The position numbers were made by a program, and so were the translations under genes. Source: Alphaproteobacteria bacterium (lineage in GTDB: Bacteria > Pseudomonadota > Alphaproteobacteria > Micavibrionales > Micavibrionaceae). Taken from it: a stretch of 64,000 bases of DNA. This document shows positions 34,260-43,234 of this stretch, one piece after another. The DNA is taken from positions 1,550,001-1,614,000 of the forward strand of contig CP065008.1 of the NCBI GenBank assembly GCA_016699735.1, given 5' to 3'. Below the pieces are notes generated by a model. The model worked only from the letters and a program-made list of their open reading frames with translations, was not told where the DNA came from and searched no databases. Positions within the stretch are counted from its first letter, which is position 1. Each line of letters begins with the position of its first letter.

Positions 34260-36497
34260 ATGGCCAAGAACAAAAACACCGCCCCCGCAGCCGAAATCAT
34301 CGACCAGCCCTTCGGCGATATCCTCTCCGAGCGGTATCTGTCCTATGCGCTGTCCACGATCGTCAGCCGTTCGCTGCCCGATGTGCGCGACGGCCTGAAG
34401 CCTGTTCACCGCCGGATTCTGTATGCAATGCATTTGCTTCGGCTTCGTCCAGACCAAAAGCATGTGAAGTCGGCCCGTGTCGTGGGGGATGTGATGGGTA
34501 AGTTTCACCCGCACGGCGACACCGCAATTTACGACACGATGGTCCGTGTGGCGCAGGATTTTGCCCAGCGTTACCCCCTCGTGGACGGGCAGGGAAATTT
34601 TGGTAGTATTGATGGCGATGGCGCGGCGGCAATGCGTTATACCGAAGCACGTTTGACCGAGGTGGCCTTGTTGCTGCTAGAGGGCATAGAAGAAAATGCC
34701 GTTGATTTCCGTCCGACTTATGACGGCTCGAATGAAGAACCAATCGTTCTCCCCGCCGCGTTCCCCAATCTCCTCGCCAACGGCTCCACGGGCATCGCGG
34801 TCGGAATGGCGACCAACATCCCCCCGCACAACGTCGCTGAACTCTGCGAGGCCATGGAACTGATGCTGGAAAGTGACCCCAGCGTCGCGGAACTAGTCAA
34901 AATCGTTAAGGGACCGGACTTCCCCACGGGGGGAATATTAGTCGAGGGCCGCGCCGAAATTATCAAGGCTTATGAAACGGGCCGGGGTGCCTTCCGCATC
35001 CGCGCCAAATGGTGCAAGGAGGAATTAAAGGGCGGCTCTTACCAGATCGTCGTCACCGAAATCCCCTTCCTCGTAGAAAAATCTAAGCTGGTCGAGCGTA
35101 TTGCGGACCTCATCCACACAAAGAAAATTCCAATGCTCGACGACGTCCGCGACGAAAGCGCGGAGGATGTCCGCCTCGTCCTCGTACCCAAAAACCGCAG
35201 CGTCGAACCCGAATTGCTGATGGAGGCGCTCTTCCGCGCCTGCGATCTGGAAACGCGCTTTAACCTGAATCTCAACGTGCTTGAAAACGGCAAGGTTCCC
35301 AAGGTCATGAACCTGAAGGAAGCCCTGCAAAACTGGCTGGACCACCAGCAGGACGTCCTCGTCCGCCGCTCCCAGTTCCAGCTCGACAAACTGTTGGAGC
35401 GCATAGAAGTCCTCAAGGGCTTTATGCTGATCTATCTGAACATCGATAAGGTCATCAAGATCATCCGCTTCGACGACCACCCGAAGGACAAGCTGATCAA
35501 AACCTTCACCCTGACGGAGTTGCAGGCCGAGGAAATCCTCAATATGCGTTTGCGCCGCCTGAATAAGCTCTCGGAAATAGAAATCAAGCAGGAGCTTGAA
35601 GAAAAAGAAAAGGAACGCGACCGCCTCCAGAAACTCATCGGCTCCGAAGCGCGGCAATGGACCCACATTAAAAAACAGATCGGCGACCTGAAAAAAAGGT
35701 TCGGTCAGGACACCGCGCTCGGCAAGCGCCGCACCAAAATCGGCAAGCCCCCCGCGCCCATAACCGTGGACCTCAACGAGGCCATGATTGAAAAGGAACC
35801 CGTGACGGTCATCTGCTCAGATAAGGGCTGGATCCGGGGCATGAAGGGCCATGGCCACGACTTGAAAGACCTCAAATATAAGGATGGCGACCGGAGCCGC
35901 TTTACGATCGAGGCGCAGACCACCGATAAGATTCTGGTCTTCGCCACCAACGGCCGCTTTTATACGCTCGGCTGCGATAAACTCCCCTCCGCACGCGGCT
36001 TCGGCGAACCCGTTCGCCTGATGGTCGATATCCCCAACGATGCCGAGATCACGGGCATCCTCGTCTTCCGCCCCGGCCAGAAAATCCTCGTCGCCTCGAC
36101 GGAGGGGCGCGGCTTCCTCGTCCCCTCGGACGATGTTCTGGCCCAGACCAAGAGCGGCAAGCAGATCCTGAACGTCTCCGGCACCAGCGAAGCTTCGGTC
36201 TGCCGATACATGGAGGAAGGCGACGACCACATCGCCGTCATCGGCAAAAACCGCAAGATGCTGGTCTTCGAAATCGGCGAACTTCCGGTCATGAGCCGCG
36301 GCAAGGGCGTCCGCCTCCAGAAATTCAAGGATGGCGGCCTTTCAGACGCCAAAACCTTCAACTGGGTAAAGGGTCTGACCTTCAAATACGGCGCGGGCGA
36401 AACCCTCGTCGGCGACCTCAACCCCTGGGTCGGCCCCCGCGCCTCCGCCGGCCGCGTCCCCCCGAACGGCTTCCCGAAGACGAACAGGTTTGATTAG
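34260..36497 (+). CDS. parC: DNA topoisomerase IV subunit A
   Basis: A 745-residue type IIA topoisomerase subunit that decatenates daughter chromosomes with ParE. It shows YLSYALSTIVSRSLPDVRDGLKPVHRRILYAM, the quinolone-region stretch GKFHPHGDTAIYDTMVR, and the catalytic Tyr127 in AAMRYTEARL. A tower and coiled-coil region (TELQAEEILNMRLRRLNKLSE) is followed by a partial C-terminal beta-pinwheel. The short C-terminal domain and the absence of a GyrA-box QRRGGKG support ParC over GyrA. It follows recO by 30 bases. Confidence 0.95.
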   Translation: MAKNKNTAPAAEIIDQPFGDILSERYLSYALSTIVSRSLPDVRDGLKPVHRRILYAMHLLRLRPDQKHVKSARVVGDVMGKFHPHGDTAIYDTMVRVAQDFAQRYPLVDGQGNFGSIDGDGAAAMRYTEARLTEVALLLLEGIEENAVDFRPTYDGSNEEPIVLPAAFPNLLANGSTGIAVGMATNIPPHNVAELCEAMELMLESDPSVAELVKIVKGPDFPTGGILVEGRAEIIKAYETGRGAFRIRAKWCKEELKGGSYQIVVTEIPFLVEKSKLVERIADLIHTKKIPMLDDVRDESAEDVRLVLVPKNRSVEPELLMEALFRACDLETRFNLNLNVLENGKVPKVMNLKEALQNWLDHQQDVLVRRSQFQLDKLLERIEVLKGFMLIYLNIDKVIKIIRFDDHPKDKLIKTFTLTELQAEEILNMRLRRLNKLSEIEIKQELEEKEKERDRLQKLIGSEARQWTHIKKQIGDLKKRFGQDTALGKRRTKIGKPPAPITVDLNEAMIEKEPVTVICSDKGWIRGMKGHGHDLKDLKYKDGDRSRFTIEAQTTDKILVFATNGRFYTLGCDKLPSARGFGEPVRLMVDIPNDAEITGILVFRPGQKILVASTEGRGFLVPSDDVLAQTKSGKQILNVSGTSEASVCRYMEEGDDHIAVIGKNRKMLVFEIGELPVMSRGKGVRLQKFKDGGLSDAKTFNWVKGLTFKYGAGETLVGDLNPWVGPRASAGRVPPNGFPKTNRFD

Positions 36498-36506
36498 GAA
36501 AAAACC

Positions 36507-36908
36507 TTGAATCACGAACAGTGGAGAAAATTCTTTTTTACCTGTTCGCAAGTGCTCAAGGCGAGCGGATCAGACCATCCGCAGCAACCTAAAAACTGGT
36601 GCACATGGACAACTTTTTCAATGCTCAATGATGATTTAATTTACTGGCGTAGGGAACTACCTGCCATCGAAGACATTGGCGATACATACATTAAAGACGG
36701 AGGGGTTTGGGGACAACCTTTCTCTTATGACGATTTGGCACATATAGTTATTCCAAGAATATTTAGGTGGGATACATCACCCGCCAAACACAGACACTGG
36801 AAACAATTTTCTTTAAGCCAAAACATTGACGAACTGTCAAATGCTTTGAATAAGCAAAACATTCCGCACCAAATTACTAACCTTGTTTTGGAAATAAAGC
36901 TTTATTGA
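36507..36908 (+). CDS. hypothetical protein, AT-rich insertion
   Basis: A 133-residue soluble protein with many Trp residues (WRKFFFTC, NWCTWTTFSMLN, YWRRELP, RIFRWD). The family is not recognised. The first half (FSMLNDDLIYWRRELPAIEDIG) and FSYDDLAHIVIPRIF could be a small alpha/beta domain. It starts 9 bases after parC, but base composition changes sharply to AT-rich. It is followed at once by the composite repeat at 36940-37006. Probably an acquired single gene; an immunity-type protein is a guess only. Confidence 0.6.
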   Translation: MNHEQWRKFFFTCSQVLKASGSDHPQQPKNWCTWTTFSMLNDDLIYWRRELPAIEDIGDTYIKDGGVWGQPFSYDDLAHIVIPRIFRWDTSPAKHRHWKQFSLSQNIDELSNALNKQNIPHQITNLVLEIKLY

Positions 36909-36939
36909 TTGTCAGACATACTCCACTGACTTTCTAAGC

Positions 36940-37006
36940 ATCCCCGCGAACGCGGGGATCCATAATGAGCACCGAAATTGTTGTGAGCGTTGTGCCCGTT
37001 GTGTTT
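36940..37006. repeat. composite dispersed repeat, copy A
   Basis: A perfect palindrome ATCCCCGCG AA CGCGGGGAT (36940-36959) is followed, after 20 bases, by three 9-base units GTTGTGAGC, GTTGTGCCC, GTTGTGTTT (36980-37006). The same two-part structure occurs at 59187-59247. It fills most of the gap between the hypothetical gene and the end of motB. Confidence 0.75.
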
Positions 37007-37014
37007 TATAAACC

Positions 37015-38100
37015 CTAAGGAAACTCCACCTGTCCCGGCGTCTTGCGGAACGTCCCGATGGGCCGCTTGGGCGGGGAGGGGGAATCGCTGCCCTCGCCCA
37101 CATCGGCCCCGCCTTCAGATTCTCCTTCACCCTCAAGCCCGTCTTCTCCGGCCACGCCCTCTTCGCCTGCTTCACCAGTCCCTTCGCCCTCAACGGCGGT
37201 TTCTTCTTCCTCGGGCGGCAGCGGATTCGTCAGTTCTTCTTTGAGCAGAATAATGCTGATCCGCCGATTGCGCGGGTCGCTTGGGTCGTCAGCGATCAGC
37301 GGTTCGGTATCCGCCTTGCCCATGACATTGTTCAGCCGGTCCGCCGGAAGCTTGGAATCCAGCATCACGCGGCGGCAGGCATTAGCCCGCTCCGACGAAA
37401 GCTCCCAGTTCGTGTACGTCGCCCCCGGCGCGTACTTCACACTGTCCGTATGCCCGCGGATCGAAACCTCGTTGGGCATATCCAGAACGATCTCGGTGAT
37501 CTGCTTGAGCAACGCCTCCATCTTCGGAAACATCCGCGCAGAGCCGGAAGGAAACATAGGCTCCCCCTCCTGATCGACGATCTGGATTCGCAAGCCCTCC
37601 GGCGTCATGTCGATCATCAAATTCTTTGCCAGCTTCGCCAGCTCCGGACTTTTCTGAATCGCCTGCTTGAGCTTCTGCTCGGCCTCCTTGAAGCGTTTGC
37701 TCTCTTCCGCCTCGCGGGCTTTCGCCTTGGCGGATTTGCCCGTAATTTTCGATGTGCTATCCGTCCCGCGCAGCTTCTGCTGGTTGACTTGCTGGGGGGT
37801 GAGGGGATTTTGGTTCGAGGCCATCGCCCCCTGCGGCGACATGGTCAGCCCGCCCATGACCCCGCCCGCGCCGCTCGTATCTTTGGAGACGGCCGGGTGC
37901 GTCGGGTCGAAATAGTTGGAAATCGCATTCTTCTGCTCATCCGTAGCAACGTTCAAAAGCCAGAGCAGCAGAAAGAACGCCATCATCGCCGTCACGAAGT
38001 CGGCATAGGCCACTTTCCACGCGCCGCCGTGATGTCCGCCGCCCTTGACGATCTTCTTGATGACGATGGGCTGGGCTTTATCTTTCGCCGGGTCAGCCAC
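37015..38100 (-). CDS. motB: flagellar motor protein MotB
   Basis: A 361-residue stator protein. A basic cytoplasmic N-terminus leads into one membrane helix carrying the ion-binding Asp (AYADFVTAMMAFFLLLWLLN); a plug and linker and a C-terminal OmpA-like peptidoglycan-binding domain follow (EVSIRGHTDSVKY, NWELSSERANACRRVML, DDPSDPRNRRISIIL). An extra 70-residue tail rich in Glu, Gly and Pro ends the protein. The start is a GTG at 38100 with GGAGG upstream. It is downstream of motA on the same strand (26 bases), the normal motAB arrangement. Confidence 0.94.
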   Translation of the reverse strand: MADPAKDKAQPIVIKKIVKGGGHHGGAWKVAYADFVTAMMAFFLLLWLLNVATDEQKNAISNYFDPTHPAVSKDTSGAGGVMGGLTMSPQGAMASNQNPLTPQQVNQQKLRGTDSTSKITGKSAKAKAREAEESKRFKEAEQKLKQAIQKSPELAKLAKNLMIDMTPEGLRIQIVDQEGEPMFPSGSARMFPKMEALLKQITEIVLDMPNEVSIRGHTDSVKYAPGATYTNWELSSERANACRRVMLDSKLPADRLNNVMGKADTEPLIADDPSDPRNRRISIILLKEELTNPLPPEEEETAVEGEGTGEAGEEGVAGEDGLEGEGESEGGADVGEGSDSPSPPKRPIGTFRKTPGQVEFP

Positions 38101-38126
38101 GGCACAATCCTCCAGAATTACAACAA

Positions 38127-39011
38127 TCAGCCCGTCGGCGTTTCATTCAGCTTCGCCTCAAGCTCCGCAAAGGTCGGCTGCACGTCATGCGGCAGAAGCT
38201 TGCGCGGAAATTCCACCGCCACTTGCGGCGCTGCCCCGTTCAGAAACGCGATGATTCCCGTCTTTAAACATTTGTAATAGGTCACTTCCGTCTCGGCCTT
38301 GGCGGTCATGGCCGAAGCAATCGGCGCAACGAACGCATAGGACAGCCAGACCCCGAGGAACGTCCCGACAAGGGCGCCGCCGATCAGCTTACCCAGAACC
38401 TCCGGCGGCTCGGAAATCGAGGCCATCGTTTTGATAACCCCGAGAACGGCGGCAACGATCCCGAGCGCCGGAATCCCGTCCGCCATCGCCTGCACGGCAT
38501 GGCCGGGATGCGCCTCATGATGGGAGATGACCTCGATCTCCGCATCCATCAGGGCTTCAAGCTGAAAGGGGTTCTCGTTCCCCAGCGAAATGATCCGAAG
38601 ATAATCGCATAAAAAAGTCACGGCATGATGATTATGCTGGAAAGTGGGAAAATTCTTGAAAAGGTCGCTCTCCTCCGGCTTTTCGATATGCTGTTCGATA
38701 GCCAGCCATCCCTTCGAACGCGCCAGCTTGAAAACCGCGAACATCATACACAGCAACTCGGTATAGTCCTCCTTGCTGTAAGCATTAGGCTTGGTGAGGG
38801 CGCCCATATACCGCCCGGCGCCTTTGATGACATCCATGGAGTTCGCCACCAGAAAGGCGCTGAAGGCGCAGCCCATGATGATAACGATCTCGCCGGGAGC
38901 GGCAGGAAGAATCGCGCCCGTGAGAAGATGCATGGCCTTCTCGAACCCGGCGGTCAGAACAAGCCCGCCGAAGGTTGAGAGCAGAACGAGAATAAGGCCG
39001 ACGAGTTTCAT
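38127..39011 (-). CDS. motA: flagellar motor protein MotA
   Basis: A 294-residue stator protein with four membrane helices: the first two at the N-terminus (LVGLILVLLSTFGGLVL, EIVIIMGCAFSAFLVAN), a large cytoplasmic loop with charged residues that contact FliG, and the last pair (IPALGIVAAVLGVIKTM, GTFLGVWLSYAFVAPIA). Together with MotB it conducts ions and turns the flagellum. The ion (H+ or Na+) cannot be decided here. No other flagellar gene adjoins; fliL lies separately at 47.6 kb. Confidence 0.95.
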   Translation of the reverse strand: MKLVGLILVLLSTFGGLVLTAGFEKAMHLLTGAILPAAPGEIVIIMGCAFSAFLVANSMDVIKGAGRYMGALTKPNAYSKEDYTELLCMMFAVFKLARSKGWLAIEQHIEKPEESDLFKNFPTFQHNHHAVTFLCDYLRIISLGNENPFQLEALMDAEIEVISHHEAHPGHAVQAMADGIPALGIVAAVLGVIKTMASISEPPEVLGKLIGGALVGTFLGVWLSYAFVAPIASAMTAKAETEVTYYKCLKTGIIAFLNGAAPQVAVEFPRKLLPHDVQPTFAELEAKLNETPTG

Positions 39012-39172
39012 GGCTGAAATTGACGAGATCGGTTGCTGACGGGGAAGACGCAGTCATACGCAGCAAGAAACCGGATGAGAATCCTCAACCGATAAGGAAA
39101 GCTCCTATAGTGTCTGAATTTTTGTCTGCGGATGCAAGAGAGCGCAGGCCGGGGAGCAAAGTTTTAGGCAGG

Positions 39173-40180
39173 TTATTTTGAGGCGATCAGTCGGGCCGCA
39201 TCAAGCGCAGCATAGGTCAGAATTCCGTCCGCCCCCGCCCGCTTGAAGGAAATAAGCGTTTCCATAAGGGCGGCATCGTAATTCAGCCAGCCGTTTTCAG
39301 CCGCAGCTTGCAGCATCGCGTACTCCCCGCTGACCTGATAGGCGAAGGTTGGAACATGAAAAGCCTGCTTGACGTTGCGGATAATGTCCAGATAAGGCAG
39401 GCCGGGCTTGACCATCACCATGTCCGCCCCTTCGGCCAGATCGAGCGCCACCTCACGCAGGGCTTCGTCGCTGTTCGCCGGATTCATCTGATAGGTCTTC
39501 TTGTCTCCCGTCAGGCAGCCGGAGGACTGCACGGCATCCCGGAACGGCCCGTAAAAGGCGGAGGCATATTTGGCTGCATACGAGAGAATGATCCTGTCCG
39601 TGTAGCCGCCGTGATCCAGAGCCTTCCGAATCGCGCCGACCCGCCCGTCCATCATATCCGAGGGTGCGATGATATCCGCTCCGGCTTGCGCCTGCACGAC
39701 CGCCTGCCGACAGAGAACCTCGACAGTTTCATCGTTGAGAATCACCCCATCCTGAAGCAGCCCGTCATGTCCGTGGGTGGTGTAGGGGTCCAGCGCGACA
39801 TCGGTAATGACGCCGATTCCGGGAACGTCTTTCTTGATCGCATAAACGGTCCGGCAAATCAGGTTGGCGGAGTGACACGCCTCCCGCCCGTCAGCGGTCT
39901 TTTTATCCGCAGGGGTGATAGGAAAAAGCGCGACAGCAGGAATTCCCAGATCGTAAGCGCCCTTCACGGCCTCAACCGCCAGATCGACGCTCATCCGCTC
40001 GACCCCGGGCATCGACGCCACAGCCTCGCGCTGTCCTTTCCCTTCTATGACAAATAAGGGCCAGATCAGGTTTTTTACGGAAATTCTATGCTCCTGCGCG
40101 AGGTCGCGGACCCAGGGAGAGGAGCGCATACGGCGCATCCTGAGGGCTGGAAAGGCTGAGATATCAGAGATATTTGTCAT
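39173..40180 (-). CDS. hemB: delta-aminolevulinic acid dehydratase (porphobilinogen synthase)
   Basis: A 335-residue enzyme that condenses two ALA molecules to porphobilinogen in haem synthesis. The Schiff-base lysines lie in LSYAAKYASAFYGPFRDA and MVKPGLPYLD. The metal site region reads DVALDPYTTHGHDG: the Cys triad of zinc enzymes (CLCEYTxHGHCG) is replaced by Ala/Asp/Asp, so this should be a Mg/K-dependent form, usual in alphaproteobacteria. It is divergent from the ldtR-like gene, with about 145 bases between starts. Confidence 0.95.
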   Translation of the reverse strand: MTNISDISAFPALRMRRMRSSPWVRDLAQEHRISVKNLIWPLFVIEGKGQREAVASMPGVERMSVDLAVEAVKGAYDLGIPAVALFPITPADKKTADGREACHSANLICRTVYAIKKDVPGIGVITDVALDPYTTHGHDGLLQDGVILNDETVEVLCRQAVVQAQAGADIIAPSDMMDGRVGAIRKALDHGGYTDRIILSYAAKYASAFYGPFRDAVQSSGCLTGDKKTYQMNPANSDEALREVALDLAEGADMVMVKPGLPYLDIIRNVKQAFHVPTFAYQVSGEYAMLQAAAENGWLNYDAALMETLISFKRAGADGILTYAALDAARLIASK

Positions 40181-40324
40181 GTCTTTTACATTTTTTTAAG
40201 CCAAAACCATTAAAAATTATCTTTGTGGTTTGATCAATTGTTATTATCATCGGCGCACTTTAAGATTAATGCCGACAACATTCACGCCACACCGGGGCAA
40301 AACGTAACAAGAGCGAGATTCACC

Positions 40325-40783
40325 GTGACGACACCCTATTACGAAGCCATTCAGTTGATCGAGCGCCTGCACCGTCATTTTCTCGACGTGCTGAAAGTCG
40401 AACTCGACAAGCGCGGCATACAGGATATTAATAACGTGCAGGCCATGATTCTCTACAACGTCGGCAAGGAAGAGATGACCGTGGGCGAACTGACGATCCG
40501 CGGCTACTATCTCGGCTCCAACGTCTCCTATAACGTCAAGAAGATGGTCGAAAACGGCTATCTCGTTCAGGAACGCTCCGTGCATGACAAAAGGTCCATC
40601 CGTGTCCGCCTGCCGGATAAAGGCGTGGAATTGCACAATATAATTTCCGATATGTTCAAACGCCATGAAACGGCTCTGGAGGGAACGGATATCAAAACGA
40701 ACAATCTGGCCGACCTCAATAAGACCCTCAAGATGCTCGAACGCTTCTGGGCGCACCAGAGCAACTTTTCCGGCGGCCTTTAA
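40325..40783 (+). CDS. ldtR: LdtR-type MarR family transcriptional regulator
   Basis: About 152 residues of winged-helix MarR type, with the blocks YYEAIQLIERLHRHFLDV, INNVQAMILYNVG, ELTIRGYYLGSNVSYNVKKM and DKRSIRVRLPDKG. These match the alphaproteobacterial LdtR family, described in Liberibacter and Sinorhizobium as a regulator of L,D-transpeptidase and stress genes. The GTG at 40325 (MTTPYYEA) is chosen; a frame from TTG 40223 is open but unlike the family. The transpeptidase at 28102-29814 is a possible target. Confidence 0.82.
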   Translation: MTTPYYEAIQLIERLHRHFLDVLKVELDKRGIQDINNVQAMILYNVGKEEMTVGELTIRGYYLGSNVSYNVKKMVENGYLVQERSVHDKRSIRVRLPDKGVELHNIISDMFKRHETALEGTDIKTNNLADLNKTLKMLERFWAHQSNFSGGL

Positions 40784-40798
40784 TTTAATCCAGATAAT

Positions 40799-40999
40799 AT
40801 GACCAAAGAACGGCTGCACGGGCGGGAGATTATCTTTGAATTCCGCCCCGTGGGGTCTGTCGTGAAAGTCACAGCGATGGACACGCAAAGCCTCACCGAA
40901 ATCTCCGTTCAGGGGCCGGCCAGTGCGGGGCAGGAAATCCTCAAGCGCAACGCCCTCAAGCGCCTCGAATACGTCCTGCAAAAGAAAGGATTGATTTGA
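40799..40999 (+). CDS. DUF6898-type small conserved protein
   Basis: A 66-residue protein: GREIIFEFRPVGSVVKVTAMD, then TEISVQGPASAGQEILKRNALKRLEYVLQKKG. It matches a small conserved family that stands before rpiB and glyA in many alphaproteobacteria, of unknown role. It starts 15 bases after ldtR and ends 27 bases before rpiB, so it is probably part of an ldtR-(this)-rpiB-glyA transcript. The family name is from memory. Confidence 0.75.
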   Translation: MTKERLHGREIIFEFRPVGSVVKVTAMDTQSLTEISVQGPASAGQEILKRNALKRLEYVLQKKGLI

Positions 41000-41026
41000 G
41001 GGCGCTAGCCCCCCTATATATGGGGC

Positions 41027-41464
41027 ATGAAAACCAAGATCGCTATAGGCTCCGACCACGCGGGCTATCACCTCAAGCAAGCCATCAGGGACAAATTTTC
41101 AAACGATTACGAATGGGTCGATCTGGGCACGGATTCGACGGACTCCGTCGATTATCCCGACTTTGCGGCAGCCGTGGCCAAAACCGTGATTGAGGGCAGA
41201 GCGGAGAAAGGCATCGTCATCTGCGGCTCCGGCGTGGGCGTATCTATTGCCGCCAACCGCTTTCCCCAGATCCGCGCAGCCCTGTGCACGGACACCACAA
41301 TGGCGCGCCTGTCGCGCCAGCATAACGATGCGAATATTCTGGCTCTCGGCGAACGACTGACGGGCCAGCAAACCGCCTTCGATATTGTTGAAACCTTCAT
41401 CAAAACGTCCTATGAAGGAGGACGCCACGACAAGCGCGTCAAAAAATTATCGCAAATGTGTTGA
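41027..41464 (+). CDS. rpiB: ribose 5-phosphate isomerase B
   Basis: A 145-residue LacAB/RpiB family enzyme that interconverts ribose 5-phosphate and ribulose 5-phosphate. It shows IAIGSDHAGYHLKQ at the start, CGSGVGVSIAANRFPQIRAAL with the active Cys, and SRQHNDANILALGER. The residue pattern fits RpiB; allose phosphate isomerase activity cannot be excluded. It stands directly upstream of glyA, a common alphaproteobacterial order. Confidence 0.93.
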   Translation: MKTKIAIGSDHAGYHLKQAIRDKFSNDYEWVDLGTDSTDSVDYPDFAAAVAKTVIEGRAEKGIVICGSGVGVSIAANRFPQIRAALCTDTTMARLSRQHNDANILALGERLTGQQTAFDIVETFIKTSYEGGRHDKRVKKLSQMC

Positions 41465-41492
41465 GTAACCGGATCGAAAGGAACCCACCCCA

Positions 41493-42803
41493 ATGGCAAA
41501 AGCGGCAGTCAAAACTTCAGGCGATTTCAGCGGATTTTTTACCGAGGATCTGGAAACGGCGGATAGCGCGGTCTTCGACGCCATCCAGCTTGAACTCAAG
41601 CGCCAGCAGAATCAGATCGAACTGATCGCCTCCGAAAACATCGTCTCCCGCGCCGTGCTTCAGGCGCAGGGATCGGTCCTGACCAACAAATACGCTGAAG
41701 GCTACCCGGGCCGACGCTATTACGGGGGATGCGAATTCGTGGACATCGTGGAGGACATCGCCCGCGACCGCGCCAAGCAGCTCTTCGGCGCGAAATACGC
41801 CAACGTCCAGCCCAACTCCGGCTCCCAAGCAAACCAGGGCGTCATGATGGCGCTGCTCCAGCCCGGCGACACGATCCTCGGAATGGCGCTGGCATCCGGC
41901 GGTCACTTGACCCACGGCGCGGCCCCCAACCAGTCGGGCAAATGGTTTAAGGCCGTCCAGTACGGCGTCAGAAAAGACAACGCGCTGCTCGATTACGATG
42001 AAGTCGAATCCTTGGCTAAGGAACACAAACCCAAAATGATTATCGCGGGGGCTTCCGCCTACCCGCGCCAGATTGATTTCAAGCGCTTCCGAAAAATCGC
42101 GGACTCCATCGGTGCCTACCTGTTCGTGGACATGGCCCACTACGCGGGTCTGATCGCGGGCGGCGTCTATGACAGCCCCGTCCACCATGCCCACGTCACG
42201 ACGACCACAACGCATAAGACCCTGCGCGGACCCCGCGGCGGCATGATCCTCACTGACGATCTGGAAATCTTCAAAAAGATCAACTCGGCGATCTTCCCCG
42301 GTATCCAGGGCGGCCCCCTGATGCACGTCATCGCCGGCAAGGCCGTGTGTTACGGAGAGGCGCTCAAGCCTGATTTCAAGCTTTACGCGAAGGCAGTTCT
42401 GGAGAATGCCCGCGTTCTGGCGGAAACCCTGAAGGCGGGAGGCGTAGATATCGTCTCCGGCGGCACCGACAGCCATATTGTTCTGGTTGATCTGCGCCCG
42501 AAGGGCTTGACCGGAACCGTGGTCGAAAAATCTCTCGAACACGCCGGTATGACCTGTAACAAAAACGCCGTGCCCTATGATCCCGAACCACCGATGGTCA
42601 CCTCCGGCGTGCGTCTGGGTACCCCGGCAGCAACCAGCCGCGGCTTCGGCAAGGCGGAATGGAAGCAGGTTGGCGAGATGATTATCGAAGTTCTCAACGG
42701 CCTCAAACAGAACGGCCCGGAGAAAAATGAGTCCGTGGAAAAGTCTGTGAGCAAGAAGGTGGAAACCTTGTGCGCGAAATTCCCGATTTACCCTAAGGAA
42801 TAG
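41493..42803 (+). CDS. glyA: serine hydroxymethyltransferase
   Basis: A 436-residue PLP enzyme that interconverts serine and glycine with tetrahydrofolate. It shows IELIASENIVSRAVL, YAEGYPGRRYYGGCEFVD, VDMAHYAGLIAGG and the PLP lysine in TTTTHKTLRGPRGGMIL. The length is normal. AAGGA near 42795 at the end of the gene could serve the four-helix-bundle gene that follows without a gap. Confidence 0.97.
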   Translation: MAKAAVKTSGDFSGFFTEDLETADSAVFDAIQLELKRQQNQIELIASENIVSRAVLQAQGSVLTNKYAEGYPGRRYYGGCEFVDIVEDIARDRAKQLFGAKYANVQPNSGSQANQGVMMALLQPGDTILGMALASGGHLTHGAAPNQSGKWFKAVQYGVRKDNALLDYDEVESLAKEHKPKMIIAGASAYPRQIDFKRFRKIADSIGAYLFVDMAHYAGLIAGGVYDSPVHHAHVTTTTTHKTLRGPRGGMILTDDLEIFKKINSAIFPGIQGGPLMHVIAGKAVCYGEALKPDFKLYAKAVLENARVLAETLKAGGVDIVSGGTDSHIVLVDLRPKGLTGTVVEKSLEHAGMTCNKNAVPYDPEPPMVTSGVRLGTPAATSRGFGKAEWKQVGEMIIEVLNGLKQNGPEKNESVEKSVSKKVETLCAKFPIYPKE

Positions 42804-43208
42804 TTGCAAGTGTTAAGTGGCAAGTTACAAGATATTCAGACTTATAATCGGCCATCCCAATCCCACCATGATTTGAAGGTTTATCAGCGTTCGTACGAAG
42901 CGTCTCTCAATATTTACGAGATTACATCAGGCTTTCCTGAGCATGAGCGCTATGGAATAACTTCTCAGATAAGGAGGGCATCTTCGAGTATTTGCGCGAA
43001 CATTGCCGAGGGATATGGCAGGCAAATGGGGTCAGACGCCGACTTTAAGCGTTTTCTGGTGATGGCCAAAGGGTCGTGCCATGAAATGGGTGTCTGGATA
43101 GATTTTTGCCTCGACCTTGGGTTTATTGATAAAAAACAGCATCAGGAATGGCAGGAGGAATATATTGAAATATCCAAAATGCTTTTCAGTTTGATAAAGA
43201 AATTATAA
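42804..43208 (+). CDS. four-helix bundle (S23/avd-like) protein
   Basis: A 134-residue protein of the family once called 23S rRNA-intervening-sequence protein. It shows HDLKVYQRSYEASLNIYEIT, FPEHERYGITSQIRRASSSICANIAEGYGR and FLVMAKGSCHEMGVWIDFCLDLGFI. The role is unknown; relatives occur as sporadic single genes and in retroelements. The start is uncertain: TTG 42804 or GTG 42810, the latter better spaced from AAGGA. It is AT-rich and inserted between glyA and nrdR, which are normally adjacent, with short inverted repeats at both ends. Confidence 0.82.
   Translation: MQVLSGKLQDIQTYNRPSQSHHDLKVYQRSYEASLNIYEITSGFPEHERYGITSQIRRASSSICANIAEGYGRQMGSDADFKRFLVMAKGSCHEMGVWIDFCLDLGFIDKKQHQEWQEEYIEISKMLFSLIKKL
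42807..42831. repeat. left flank repeat of the S23 cassette
   Basis: Two GCAAGT(G/T)TAnAAG-like words in tandem: GCAAGTGTTAAG and GCAAGTTACAAG. The terminal AGTTACAAG (42823-42831) is the exact reverse complement of CTTGTAACT at 43235-43243, just after the gene. Together they could be the ends of an inserted cassette. Confidence 0.5.
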
Positions 43209-43234
43209 CCACTCTTGAAACGTGTAACTAAGGA

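Noticed and set aside
41517..42809. 430-codon open frame antisense to glyA
   Set aside because: glyA is certain from its motifs; the antisense frame is a by-product of its codon bias. The same holds for long antisense frames over fumC (20435-21523), motAB (37450-38277) and hemB (39308-40057).
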